DNA of 64,000 nt from Massilia sp. Se16.2.3 (lineage in GTDB: Bacteria; Pseudomonadota; Gammaproteobacteria; Burkholderiales; Burkholderiaceae_D), in assembly GCF_014171595.1 (NCBI RefSeq), contig NZ_CP050451.1, positions 1,984,001 to 2,048,000 on the forward strand, in the 5' to 3' direction. Made by a program: the position numbers and the translations under genes. The notes beneath the pieces were generated by a model. It had not been told where the DNA came from, did not search any database, and was given only the letters and a program-made list of their open reading frames with translations. Below, piece after piece: positions 49,837 to 62,530 of the stretch (positions within the stretch are counted from its first letter, which is position 1; each line of letters begins with the position of its first letter).

Positions 49837-50184
49837 GAAAGTCTCCAGTGTGTCATCACGATGGTCTTACCCGCGATGGATGAGTTTGCGTTAGATCAAA
49901 TGCCCGGGCTTTGCCGTTCTGCCTGTCGGTGCAGTGCTTTAGCATTGTCCAGTGCCCGCTGCCGACTCCACATATATGCAAATTGATATGACTAGGCTAC
50001 AGCGCGCGTTTATATTACCGGAACGACGGCGGGTTTTTGCATATTTGCAACGCATCCGCCGGCCGGGTCTGGCGCAGCTTGCCCGCGGCTTGCCATCCGC
50101 TTCGCAGGCGCGCACATTGCTAGTAGATTGCCTCATCGTTTTGCCATTCGGTCACTTATTGGCTGCAAACAAGGGAGAGCCTGC
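49837..50184. other. Divergent promoter region between the acetyltransferase and transaminase genes
   Basis: About 350 bases, AT-rich in the middle (49970-50050), with TATATGCAAATTGATAT and, some 65 bases later, GCATATTTGCAAC; the shared TGCAAAT/ATTTGCA words are inverted. This could be an operator for the pyrimidine operon. No gene is supported. Confidence 0.4.
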
Positions 50185-51501
50185 ATGAACGAGTCCAGAC
50201 CCCAGTCGATGTCCGCCTTCTGGATGCCTTTCACGAACAACCGCGATTTCAAGAGCGATCCGCGCCTGCTGGTTTCGGCCCAGGGCATGTATTACCAGGA
50301 CGTCGACGGCAACCAGGTCCTCGACGGCACCGCCGGCCTGTGGTGCGTGCCCTGCGGGCATGCCCAGCCGAAAATCGTCGGCGCCGTGCGCGAGATGATC
50401 GGCAAGCTCGACTTCGCGCCCACTTTCCAGATGGGCCATCCGGCCGCCTTCGATTTGGCCGAACGCTTGATGGACTACACCGGGCACAAATTCGGCCACG
50501 TGTTCTATACCAATTCCGGTTCCGAAGCCGTCGACACCGCCCTCAAGATCGCGCTGGCCTACCACAAGGCACGCGGCGAGGGCGGGCGGACGCGCCTGAT
50601 CGGACGCGAGCGGGGCTACCATGGTGTCGGCTTCGGCGGCCTGTCGGTTGGCGGCATCGGCCCCAACCGCAAGCATTTCGGCCCGCTGCTGCCGGGTGTC
50701 GACCACCTTCCGCACACCCACAACCTGCAGAAGAATGCGTTTTCGCGCGGCGAACCCGATTTCGGCGCCGAACTGGCGGACGAACTGGAACGCCTGGTCA
50801 CCCTGCACGATGCGTCCACGATTGCCGCCGTCATCATCGAGCCGGTCTCCGGCTCCACCGGCGTGCTGGTGCCGCCGAAAGGCTACCTCAAGAAACTGCG
50901 CCATATCTGCGACAAGTACGGCATCCTGCTCATTTTCGACGAAGTCATCACCGGTTTCGGGCGCCTCACCACGCCGTTTGCCGCCGACTATTTCGGCGTC
51001 GAGCCGGACATGATGACGACCGCAAAAGGCCTGACCAATGGCGTGATCCCGATGGGCGCGGTGTTTTCCAGGCGCTTCATCCACGATGCCTTCATGGAGG
51101 CGCCGGCCGGCATCGAACTGTTTCATGGCTATACCTATTCCGGTCACCCGGTGGCCTGCGCCGCGGCCCTGGCCACGCTCGAGGTCTTCCAGGACCAGGG
51201 CATCCTCGAGCACGCGAAGGGCATCCAGGCCTATTGGGAAGACGCGGTGCATGCACTGAAGGGGCTGCCGCACGTGATCGACCTGCGCACGATCGGCCTG
51301 GTCGCCGGTATCGAGCTCGAATCGATTCCGGGCAAGCCGGGCGCGCGCGCCTACCAGGCATTGAAGAAGGCCTTCGCGGACGGTATCCTGATCCGTACCA
51401 CGGGCGACATCATCGCGCTGTCGCCGCCGCTCATCCTCGAGAAGCAGCACATCGACGAGTTGTTCGGCAAGCTGGCTACCGTACTCAAACACCTGGACTG
51501 A
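50185..51501 (+). CDS. Omega-amino acid (beta-alanine) to pyruvate transaminase
   Basis: PLP enzyme of class III. The 438-residue protein shows AFWMPFTNNRDFK, NQVLDGTAGLWCVPCGH, VFYTNSGSEAVDTALKIA, AAVIIEPVSGSTGVL, IFDEVITGFGR and the PLP lysine at 281 in TTAKGLTNG. This matches beta-alanine:pyruvate transaminases. Its place before mmsA and the pyrimidine genes fits: beta-alanine from uracil becomes malonate semialdehyde. The ATG at 50185 has AAGGGAGAGCC upstream. It is the first gene of the operon. Confidence 0.92.
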   Translation: MNESRPQSMSAFWMPFTNNRDFKSDPRLLVSAQGMYYQDVDGNQVLDGTAGLWCVPCGHAQPKIVGAVREMIGKLDFAPTFQMGHPAAFDLAERLMDYTGHKFGHVFYTNSGSEAVDTALKIALAYHKARGEGGRTRLIGRERGYHGVGFGGLSVGGIGPNRKHFGPLLPGVDHLPHTHNLQKNAFSRGEPDFGAELADELERLVTLHDASTIAAVIIEPVSGSTGVLVPPKGYLKKLRHICDKYGILLIFDEVITGFGRLTTPFAADYFGVEPDMMTTAKGLTNGVIPMGAVFSRRFIHDAFMEAPAGIELFHGYTYSGHPVACAAALATLEVFQDQGILEHAKGIQAYWEDAVHALKGLPHVIDLRTIGLVAGIELESIPGKPGARAYQALKKAFADGILIRTTGDIIALSPPLILEKQHIDELFGKLATVLKHLD

Positions 51502-51511
51502 AGAGACAAGC

Positions 51512-53013
51512 ATGAACCAACCCGACATCATCGGCCATTTCATTGGCGGGCACGTGGTCGACACCGCGGGCGATCGCTACGCCGACGTGTTCAATCCGGC
51601 GCTGGGCGAACCTTGCGCCCGCGTCACCCTGGCAAGCGTGGACGAAGTCGACGCCGCCGTCTTGCCGCCGCCGCCGCTTTTCCGGCCTGGTCGGCCACGC
51701 CGCCGCTGGCGCGCGCGCGCATCCTGTTCAAGTACCTGCAGCTGTGCCAGCAGCACACCGACGCCTTCGCCGCCCTGATCACGCGCGAGCACGGTAAAAC
51801 CTTCAGCGACGCGCAAGGCGAAGTCGCGCGCGGCATCGAGGTGGTCGAATTCGCCTGCGGCATTCCGCAAATGCTCAAGGGAGAATTTACCGACCAGATC
51901 GCGCGCGGCATCGACGCCTGGTCGATGCGCCAGCCGCTGGGCGTCGTCGCCGGCATCACTCCCTTCAACTTCCCTGTCATGGTGCCGATGTGGATGTTCC
52001 CGATCGCGCTCGCCTGCGGCAATACTTTCGTGCTGAAACCCTCGGAACGCGACCCGTCGCCTTCGCTGCTGCATGCGCGCCTGCTGAAGGAAGCGGGCTT
52101 GCCGGATGGCGTCTTCAACGTGGTGCAGGGCGACAAGGTGGCGGTCGACGCACTGCTCGACAACCCCGCCGTGCAGGCCATCAGTTTCGTCGGCTCCACC
52201 CCGATCGCCGAATACATCTATGCCCGCGGCAGCGCCAAGGGCAAGCGTGTGCAGGCGCTGGGCGGCGCCAAGAACCACATGGTCGTCATGCCCGACGCGG
52301 ACATGGACATGGCGGTCGACGCCCTGATCGGTGCGGCCTACGGTTCGGCGGGCGAGCGCTGCATGGCGATCTCGGTGGCGGTGGCCGTCGGCGACGCCGG
52401 CGACAAGCTGGTGGCCGCGTTGGCCGAACGTACCCGCAAGCTCAAGATCGGCGACGGCATGGGCGAGGGCATGGAGATGGGCCCCGTGGTGACGCAGGCT
52501 GCGCGCCAGCGCATCGAACGCCTGATCGGCGAAGGCGTGGAGCAGGGAGCTACGCTGGTCGTCGACGGCCGCGGCTACCGGGTCGACGGACGCGAGAACG
52601 GTTTCTTTGTCGGCGGCACGCTGTTCGACCATGTGCAGCCCTCGATGAGCATCTACAAGGAAGAGATCTTCGGGCCGGTGCTGTGCGTGGTGCGCCTGCC
52701 GGACGTGGGCAGCGCGGTGGAACTCATCAACGCCAACGAATACGGCAACGGCGTGGCCGTGTTCACGCGCGATGGCGGCGTGGCACGCGAATTCGTGCGC
52801 CAGATCCAGGTCGGCATGGTGGGCGTGAACGTGCCGCTGCCGGTGCCGATGGCCTTCAACAGCTTCGGCGGCTGGAAGCGCAGCATGTTCGGCGACCACC
52901 ATGCCTATGGCCCGGAAGGCGTGCGCTTCTACACGCGCCACAAGGCCGTGATGCAGCGCTGGCCGAATACGGCGAGCAGCGGAGTGGAGTTCGCGTTCCC
53001 GCAGATGAAGTAA
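51512..53013 (+). pseudogene. mmsA: CoA-acylating (methyl)malonate-semialdehyde dehydrogenase, frameshifted
   Basis: Turns malonate semialdehyde or methylmalonate semialdehyde into acetyl- or propionyl-CoA. About 500 residues when read through. The N-terminus ([20 protein letters not shown]) is in one frame. Near 51655-51675, in a CCG-repeat tract, the frame shifts, and [15 protein letters not shown] and the rest follow. Motifs include [46 protein letters not shown] and the catalytic cysteine in [11 protein letters not shown], typical of MmsA. The remaining gene is well conserved, so the break is a small indel. It lies 10 bases after the transaminase gene. Confidence 0.9.
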
Positions 53014-53060
53014 AGCGACAAACAGCTATAAGCTTGCGTCTCACGGTTTGATCGAAGGGC

Positions 53061-53194
53061 GTAGGGTGGGCACTTGTGCCCACGCAGTCATACCGATGCT
53101 CACCGGTCCGGTGGAGACTGCAGGGAGGCGAGTCGATCGGCATGCATTTCGATACGCATGCACCGCACCGCGTGGGCATGAATGCCCACCCTAC
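53061..53194. repeat. 134-bp paired REP-like element between mmsA and preT
   Basis: The outer ends GTAGGGTGGGCA (53061) and TGCCCACCCTAC (ending 53194) are inverted copies, each with its own GTGGGC/GCCCAC hairpin and an ACGC(A/G)G inner end. It lies inside the pyrimidine operon, about 100 bases before preT. Confidence 0.9.
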
Positions 53195-53296
53195 GAAAGG
53201 CACCACCAGCGCCAGCACCACCAGCGTCATCGGCACCACCCGCACCACCGCAGCAGCAGTCTCGCACCAGCAATCCAACGATAACAAGGGATGCAC

Positions 53297-54663
53297 ATGA
53301 TCGAGTCTCTCCAGCACCTGCCGCCGGCAGCCGATTCGCACGGCGCACTGGCGGCGCAGTTCACCGACCTGGCGCCGCCGCTTACGGCACGGCAGGCCGC
53401 CGTCGAGGCGGCGCGCTGCCACTACTGTTACGACGCGCCCTGCACCCGTGCCTGCCCGACCGGCATTGACGTCGCCAGCTTCATCCGCAATATCCACGAC
53501 CAGAACATCAATGGCGCCGCAGTCGGCATCCTCAAGCAGAACATTTTTGGCGGCAGCTGCGCACGCGTCTGCCCGACCGAAATCCTCTGCGAGGACGCCT
53601 GCGTGCGCAACAATCCGGCCGAGCGCGCACCCGTGAAAATCGGCCTGCTGCAGCGCCATGCGGTCGACAATGCCCGCTTCGACGGCCACCCGTTCGAACG
53701 CGCACCTTCCACCGGCAAAACCGTCGCCGTGGTCGGCGCGGGCCCGGCCGGCCTGGCCTGCGCCCATCGCCTGGCCATGCTGGGCCATGACGTCGTCGTC
53801 TTCGAGGCCCAGTTGAAGGCAGGTGGCCTGAACGAATACGGCATTGCCAAGTACAAGCTGCCTGGCGAATTCGCCCAGCAGGAAGTCGACTTCCTGCTGT
53901 CGATCGGCGGCATCGAGATCCGCTACGGCCAGAAGCTCGGCGAGAACCTGCAACTGCGCGAGCTGCATGCGCGATTTGACGCTGTCTTCCTTGGCCTGGG
54001 CCTGGGCGCCAGCCGCCGCCCGGGCCTCGTAGGCGAGGACGCGCCAGGCCTGCTGGCGGCCACCGACTACATCGCCGCGCTGCGCCAGGCACAGGACCTG
54101 TCGCAGCTGCCGGTGCCGCGCCGCGCCGTCGTCATTGGCGCCGGCAATACCGCGATCGACATGGCGGTGCAGATCAAGCGCCTGGGTGCGGAAGAGGTGA
54201 CGCTGGTGTACCGTCGCGGCCTCGACGCGATGAGCGCGACCGGCCACGAAATCGAGATCGCCAAGGCGAACTTCGTCCACATCCGCACTGGGCCGCGCCG
54301 CTCGAGGTGCTGGTCGACGAAAGCGGTCGCGTCGCCGGCATGCGCTTCGAAGGGACGCGCCTGGAGGAGGGACGCCTGGCGCGCACCGGCGCGCTGATCG
54401 ACATCGCCGCCGATGCCGTCTTCAAGGCGATCGGCCGGGGGATGGCGCCGGCGCCGGGCGACGACCTCGCTGCCGGGCTAGTGGGTGAAGGCGAGCGCAT
54501 CGTCGTCGATGCATCCCTCCGCACCCGGGTGCCGGGCATCTACGCCGGCGGCGATTGCGTCGCGCTGGGCCAGGACCTGACGGTACAGGCGGTCCAGCAC
54601 GGCAAACTGGCCGCGCTGGCCATCCATAACGACTTCGCCGCGGAGGCAGCATGGCCGACCTGA
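53297..54663 (+). pseudogene. preT: Dihydropyrimidine dehydrogenase NAD(P)H-binding subunit PreT, frameshifted
   Basis: Electron-input subunit of bacterial dihydropyrimidine dehydrogenase, which reduces uracil and thymine. N-terminal cysteines C41, C44, C49 and C53 (CHYCYDAPCTRACPTG) and further ones near 90-105 bind 4Fe-4S clusters. FAD site VVGAGPAGLACAHRL and NAD(P)H site VIGAGNTAIDMAV follow. The frame breaks near 54286-54298, after NFVHIRT; the conserved end (VFKAIGRG, GIYAGGDCVALGQDLTVQAV) continues in another frame. Its stop lies 13 bases inside preA. The ATG at 53297 fits the AAGGG site better than the ATG at 53291. Confidence 0.9.
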
Positions 54664-55979
54664 GCATCGATTTTTGCGGCATCAAATCGCCGAACCCGTT
54701 CTGGCTCGCTTCGGCACCGCCGACCGACAAGGCCTACAACGTCATCCGGGCTTTCGAAGCCGGCTGGGGCGGCGTGGTATGGAAGACGCTGGGCGAAGAT
54801 CCGCCGGCGGTGAACGTGTCCTCGCGCTACTCGGCCCACTACGGCAAGAACCGCGAAGTCATCGGCTTCAACAACATCGAGCTGATCACCGACCGCAGCC
54901 TCGAGATCAACCTGCGCGAGATCGCCGCGGTCAAGAAGGCATGGCCCGACCGCGCCATGATCGTCTCCTTGATGCTGCCCTGCGAAGAGGCGCCGTGGGC
55001 GGCGATCCTGCCGCTGGTGGAAGCGACCGGCGCCGACGGCATCGAGCTCAATTTCGGTTGCCCGCATGGCATGCCCGAGCGTGGCATGGGCGCGGCGGTA
55101 GGCCAGGTGCCCGAATACGTCGAAATGGTCACGCGCTGGTGCAAGACCCATTCCCGCCTGCCCGTCATCGTTAAACTCACGCCGAACATTACCGACGTGC
55201 GCGCACCGGCACGGGCGGCGCTGGCTGGCGGGGCGGATGCGGTCTCGCTGATCAATACCATCAATTCCATTACCCACCTCGACCTCGACCGCATGGTTGC
55301 TTTTCCGGTTGTCGGCGGCGCCAGTACCCACGGCGGCTATTGCGGCTCGGCCGTGAAACCGATCGCGCTGAACATGGTGGCCGAGATCGCGCGCGATCCT
55401 TTCACTGCCCGCCTGCCGATTTCCGGCATTGGCGGCATCGGCAACTGGCGTGACGCCGCCGAATTCATCGCGCTCGGCGCCGGTTCCGTCCAGGTGTGCA
55501 CGGCGGCGATGCTGCACGGCTTCCGCATCGTCGACGAGATGAAGGATGGCCTGTCGCGCTGGATGGACGAGAAGGGCTACCCGAACATCGCCGCGTTCTC
55601 GCGCAAGGCCGTGCCGAACACGACCGACTGGAAGGCGCTGGACATGAACTACCAGGTCATCGCCCACATCGACCAGGACAAATGCATCGGCTGCGGCAAG
55701 TGCTTCGTCGCTTGCGAGGACACGTCCCACCAGGCCATCGGGCGCGCGGTGCTGGAGAACGGCGGCCGCCGCTACGAGGTGATCCGCGAGGAATGCGTGG
55801 GCTGCAACCTGTGCGAGATCACCTGTCCGGTCGAAGCCTGCATCACGATGGTGCCGCAGGAAACCGGCAAGCCCTACATGAACTGGAATCAGGATCCGCG
55901 CAATCCGCGCGCGCTGGCGACGCCGCCATCGCCGCCGGCGCCGCTGGCCGAAGGTGCGCAGCGCGAAGTCCCCGCTTGA
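54651..55979 (+). CDS. preA: Dihydropyrimidine dehydrogenase catalytic subunit PreA
   Basis: Reduces uracil to dihydrouracil and thymine to dihydrothymine. The 442-residue protein has an FMN TIM-barrel of the dihydroorotate dehydrogenase type (NPFWLASAPPTDKAYNVIRA, ELNFGCPHGMPERGMGAA, ISGIGGIGNWRDAAEFI) and two C-terminal 4Fe-4S motifs: CIGCGKCFVAC at about 345 and CVGCNLCEITCP at about 383. The catalytic cysteine lies in the CPHGM segment. It overlaps the preT end by 13 bases. Confidence 0.96.
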   Translation: MADLSIDFCGIKSPNPFWLASAPPTDKAYNVIRAFEAGWGGVVWKTLGEDPPAVNVSSRYSAHYGKNREVIGFNNIELITDRSLEINLREIAAVKKAWPDRAMIVSLMLPCEEAPWAAILPLVEATGADGIELNFGCPHGMPERGMGAAVGQVPEYVEMVTRWCKTHSRLPVIVKLTPNITDVRAPARAALAGGADAVSLINTINSITHLDLDRMVAFPVVGGASTHGGYCGSAVKPIALNMVAEIARDPFTARLPISGIGGIGNWRDAAEFIALGAGSVQVCTAAMLHGFRIVDEMKDGLSRWMDEKGYPNIAAFSRKAVPNTTDWKALDMNYQVIAHIDQDKCIGCGKCFVACEDTSHQAIGRAVLENGGRRYEVIREECVGCNLCEITCPVEACITMVPQETGKPYMNWNQDPRNPRALATPPSPPAPLAEGAQREVPA

Positions 55980-56085
55980 CCCGGGCGCACAGGCGGACGA
56001 TGCGCGGCCGGCCCCGGCCGTTCGCGCCGCCCCCATCGATTGCGCTACACTGGGTTGCACCGCAACCCGACTGGAGAGGCCCACC

Positions 56086-59011
<2,926 letters not shown>

Positions 59012-59181
59012 ACCCCGTCGGCGCTGCTGGCACGGACCTGGGGTGAGCGGCTACACCAACACAGGCCGCGATGACGCTGCCTCACTGCCGCCCACGCGTT
59101 CAACCCGCGCATGCACCCCCGACCGCAACCGATAGCCGCAATCACGCATCGCCCCGCCACCACCACGAACGGAACATCACC

Positions 59182-60423
59182 ATGTCCAGCACCCTGCGCA
59201 TCAACGGCCAACGCCTGTGGCAATCCCTGATGGAACTGGCGCAGATCGGCGCCACCGAGAAGGGCGGCGTCAAGCGCCTCGCCCTCACCGACCTCGACCG
59301 CCAGGGCCGCGACCTGGTCGTGCGCTGGGCCCGCGAAGCCGGCATGTCGGTCACGGTCGACAGGATCGGCAATGTCTTCATGCGCCGCCCCGGCCGCAAC
59401 AACGCTTTGGCCCCGATCGTCACCGGCAGCCACGTCGACACCCAGCCGACCGGCGGCAAGTTCGACGGCAACTATGGCGTGCTCGCCGGCCTGGAAGTGG
59501 TGCGTACCCTCAACGACCATGGCATCGGGACCGAGGCGCCGATCGAGGTCGCGTTCTGGACCAACGAGGAAGGTTCGCGCTTCGTCCCGGTGATGATGGG
59601 TTCCGGCGTGTTCTGCGGCGCCTTCAGCCTGGAGACGGCCTATGCCGCCAGGGATGTCGAGGGCAAGAGCGTGCGCGAGGAACTGGAGCGCATCGGCTAC
59701 CTGGGCGACGAGGAACCCGGCCAGCATCCGATCGGCGCCTATTTCGAAGCCCACATCGAGCAGGGCCCGGTACTGGAAGATGCCGACAAGGTGATCGGCG
59801 TCGTGCCGGCCGTGATGGGCCTGTCCTGGTACGACTGCGTGGTGACCGGCATGGAAGCGCATGCCGGCCCGACCCCGATGGGCCTGCGCCGCGACGCCTT
59901 GCAGGTCGCCGCCACCATCATGCAGGAGGTGGTGGCGATCGCCAACCGCTACCCGCCCTACGGCCGCGGGACGGTCGGCATGGTGCAGGTATTCCCGAAC
60001 AGCCGCAACGTCATTCCCGGCCAGGTCAAGTTCAGCATCGACCTGCGCAACGTGAACGACGAGCTGCTGAACACGATGCACGAGGAGATGCTCGCCTTCA
60101 TCGCGCAAACGCGGGCGCAGTCGAAGCTGGGCATCGACATCGAGCGGGTTTCCTACTACCCGCCATGCCCCTTCCATCCGGACTGCGTGAACGCCGTGCG
60201 CGCCGCCACCGACAAGCTGGGCTACTCGACGATGGACGTTGTCTCCGGCGCCGGCCACGACGCCATCTACACGGCGCGCGTGGCACCATCGGGTATGATC
60301 TTCGTGCCCTGCAAGGATGGGATCAGCCATAACGAGATCGAGGATGCGCGTCCGGATCACCTGGAAGCGGGCTGCAACGTGCTGCTGCATGCGATGCTGG
60401 AACGGGCGCGGGCGGCAGGCTGA
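59182..60423 (+). CDS. Zn-dependent N-carbamoyl-beta-alanine hydrolase (M20/AllC family)
   Basis: Probable beta-ureidopropionase, releasing beta-alanine, CO2 and ammonia. The 413-residue peptidase-M20 protein has metal motifs TGSHVDTQPTGGKFDGNYG, FWTNEEGSRF, EAHIEQGPVLE, and GMEAHAGPTPM of the dimerisation domain, with SGAGHDAIYTARV near the end. Sequence is of the hydantoinase/carbamoylase (HyuC) type. As the last pyrimidine gene it completes uracil to beta-alanine, which the first-gene transaminase then uses. The ATG at 59182 gives the normal N-terminus; 170 bases separate it from hydA. Confidence 0.92.
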   Translation: MSSTLRINGQRLWQSLMELAQIGATEKGGVKRLALTDLDRQGRDLVVRWAREAGMSVTVDRIGNVFMRRPGRNNALAPIVTGSHVDTQPTGGKFDGNYGVLAGLEVVRTLNDHGIGTEAPIEVAFWTNEEGSRFVPVMMGSGVFCGAFSLETAYAARDVEGKSVREELERIGYLGDEEPGQHPIGAYFEAHIEQGPVLEDADKVIGVVPAVMGLSWYDCVVTGMEAHAGPTPMGLRRDALQVAATIMQEVVAIANRYPPYGRGTVGMVQVFPNSRNVIPGQVKFSIDLRNVNDELLNTMHEEMLAFIAQTRAQSKLGIDIERVSYYPPCPFHPDCVNAVRAATDKLGYSTMDVVSGAGHDAIYTARVAPSGMIFVPCKDGISHNEIEDARPDHLEAGCNVLLHAMLERARAAG

Positions 60424-60606
60424 GGCTGCGGACGGGCGCGTGACGGATTGCGCAACGCGCTCACGGAAGCGGTCGGCCCGGCGCTTTGGCGAAGGGAGCG
60501 GTGGCCTGCGGAGGCGCGGCCGGCGCAGGTGGCCTCGCCCGCAATGCGGCGGGTAAACAGGGCGCAAGCCTCGTGCACCCGTGCAATCTCCACCGGTAAA
60601 CGCGGC

Positions 60607-60612
60607 TAGAAT
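60607..60612 (+). promoter_or_regulatory. Candidate -10 element (TAGAAT) next to the start codon
   Basis: TAGAAT ends 5 bases before the ATG at 60618. Transcription would begin at or within a base or two of the ATG, giving a leaderless mRNA; no ribosome site is present. Confidence 0.45.
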
Positions 60613-60617
60613 GCCGC

Positions 60618-60946
60618 ATGCCGAGCAAATCTCCCATTTATCCCGGTCCGACGACGGCGCGCGGCGCCGTGCTGGCCGTGCTGCTGTCGAACGAAGACCA
60701 GACCGGCGCCGAACCGCTGCGCGGGCGCGTCACCCTGGCCGCCATCGTCCGCGCGCTCAAGCGCAAATACAACTGGCCGATCGAAACGAGCAGCTTCCCG
60801 TCGAACGCCGTGGACGGCCGCGCCACCGGGCGACGGTCTACAGCCTGCCGCCGGATGTTATCAAGCGCGCCCTCGAGCGGGGCGGACGCGACTGGCTGAA
60901 AAGCCGCGCCGTATCGCGCCGCCAGCCGCCCCCGGACGTCGAGTGA
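60618..60946 (+). pseudogene. Small unknown protein, frameshifted
   Basis: I do not recognise the family. Read across one break the product is about 109 residues, basic and cytoplasmic: TTARGAVLAVLLSNEDQTG, a helical region VTLAAIVRALKRKYNWPIET that could be a winged helix, then the shifted part ATVYSLPPDVIKRALERGG. The break is near 60820-60835. It starts at the ATG at 60618 with no ribosome site and a TAGAAT box just upstream. It could be a small DNA-binding protein. Confidence 0.5.
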
Positions 60947-61158
60947 CCCGGAGGCTCGCGCTGTCCCGCCGTCGAGGCATCCGCGCCACCGCCGTTTCAA
61001 GCTGCCGCTGAAGCGGGGCCCGTTCGCGCACCTGTGCGGGGCCGCGCTTGCCTGACGGCGGCAGGGCGCCTACCTTGTAAGCATTCCAGGCGAGGACACG
61101 AGCGGATTGCCGCGCCCGCCATCGCCTGCCGAGCCGAGCAGCGCGCGCGGGGGGGCCC

Positions 61159-62028
61159 ATGCGTGACCTTGCCACCATCCGTCGCCCTGTGATGACGCTG
61201 GCATGCACGGCGGCCGCAATGCTGGCCTGCGCCGCCAATTCCCTGTTGTGCCGGCTTGCGCTGCAGGACGGCAGCATCGACCCGGCCAGCTTCGGCGCGC
61301 TGCGGGTCGTGGCCGGAGCGCTGGCGCTGGGCGCCTTCGTCCGCCTGCGCCGTGAAAAAGCGGCAGCCAGGCCCGACTGGTGGTCGGCGTCGATGCTGTT
61401 CGCCTGGGTCGCCTGCTTCTCCTTCGCGTATGTCAGCCTGCCGGCAGGGATGGGTGCGCTGGTGCTGTTCGGCGCCGTCCAGCTGACGATGTTCGGTGCC
61501 GCCTTGCGCAAGGGCGAGCGCTTCTCACTGCCCGGCTGGCTGGGGCTGGCCTGGCCGCCGCCGGCCTGGTCTATCTTGTGCTGCCGGGCGTCGCCGCGCC
61601 GCCATGGCCGGGCACCCTGCTGATGGCGCTGGCGGGCTTGTCCGGGGCGTGTACTCGCTGCGCGGACGGTGCGCGGGGGGAGACACTGCCGATCCGCTCG
61701 GCGCCACCGCGCGCAATTTCATGTACGCCACGCCGCTGGCCCCGGCACTGTGGTTGCCTTTTACGGGCGTCGCACATGCCGACGCGTCCGGGGTCACCCT
61801 GGCCATCGTTTCCGCGCGCTGAGCTCCGGTGTCGGCTACGCGTTCTGGTACGCGGCGCTGCGCGACTTGTCGGCGATGCGGGCAGCGACCGTGCAGCTGT
61901 CGGTGCCGCCGCTGGCCGCGCTGGGTGCCGTGACCTGGCTGGGCGAGTCCCTGACGCCGCGGCTGGTGCTGGCCTCCAGCGCGATCCTGGGCGGCATCGC
62001 CCTCGCGTTGACCCGGCGCGGCCGCTAG
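61159..62028 (+). pseudogene. DMT/EamA-family permease with three frameshifts
   Basis: Ten-helix drug/metabolite exporter, about 290 residues if read through. Segments in order: MTLACTAAAMLACAANSLLC, FGALRVVAGALALGAFV, AGMGALVLFGAVQLTMFG, then shifts near 61545-61570 (to AAAGLVYLVLPG), 61630-61650 (to GVYSLRGRCAGGD and NFMYATPLAPALWLPFTG) and 61805-61825 (to LSSGVGYAFWYAALRDLSA, ending ILGGIALALTRRGR). Each piece is clean EamA sequence. Three breaks in 300 bases make either poor sequence quality or a decaying gene. The ATG at 61159 is assumed; 61192 is an alternative. Confidence 0.72.
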
Positions 62029-62041
62029 CAGGCCGCCGGGT

Positions 62042-62512
62042 TCAGGACAGCTGTTTTTCCATGTAGACCGACGGGATGCCGATACCCGAACGATGCGGGT
62101 ACAGCTCTTCGCGCACGGCGATGAAACCTGCGCACCGGTAGAAGGGCACGGCGTTGAGCGAAGCCGAGAGGAACAGACGCGTCAGGCCCGTGGTGCGCGC
62201 GGCCGCCTCGACCGACGCAAGCAGGCTCAGACCGACGCCGCGACCCTGCGCGTCCGGGTCGACGAACACGGCATCGACTTCGCCCTCGCGCGTATCGAGC
62301 ACGGCATAGCCGAGGAGGGCGCCGTCCTCGACGGCGGCCATGGCTTGTCCCAGTGCGATGCGATCGGCCAGGCTCGCCGGCGCAGGCGCGGCCAGCCAGA
62401 CACCCAGTACCTCGGGCGTGTAATGCCCGGCGCACCCATGCGCGACGGCGCGCGTACGCAGGTCCCACAGCGCCGCGATCTCGCCGGGCATGGCCTTGCG
62501 CAAGCTGATCAT
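62042..62512 (-). CDS. GNAT acetyltransferase
   Basis: A 156-residue N-acetyltransferase: ISLRKAMPGEIAALWDLRTR, ALLGYAVLDTREGEVDAVFV, the acetyl-CoA loop DPDAQGRGVGLSLLAS, and LSASLNAVPFYRCAGF. The substrate is unknown. It is convergent with the DMT permease and lies 18 bases downstream of the allantoate amidohydrolase gene, possibly in the same transcript. Confidence 0.9.
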   Translation of the reverse strand: MISLRKAMPGEIAALWDLRTRAVAHGCAGHYTPEVLGVWLAAPAPASLADRIALGQAMAAVEDGALLGYAVLDTREGEVDAVFVDPDAQGRGVGLSLLASVEAAARTTGLTRLFLSASLNAVPFYRCAGFIAVREELYPHRSGIGIPSVYMEKQLS

Positions 62513-62530
62513 GGCAGTTTGCCCACGTGT

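Noticed and set aside
53048..53300. Short open frames before preT
   Set aside because: They are translated REP-like repeat and low-complexity CACCACC tracts, without ribosome sites.
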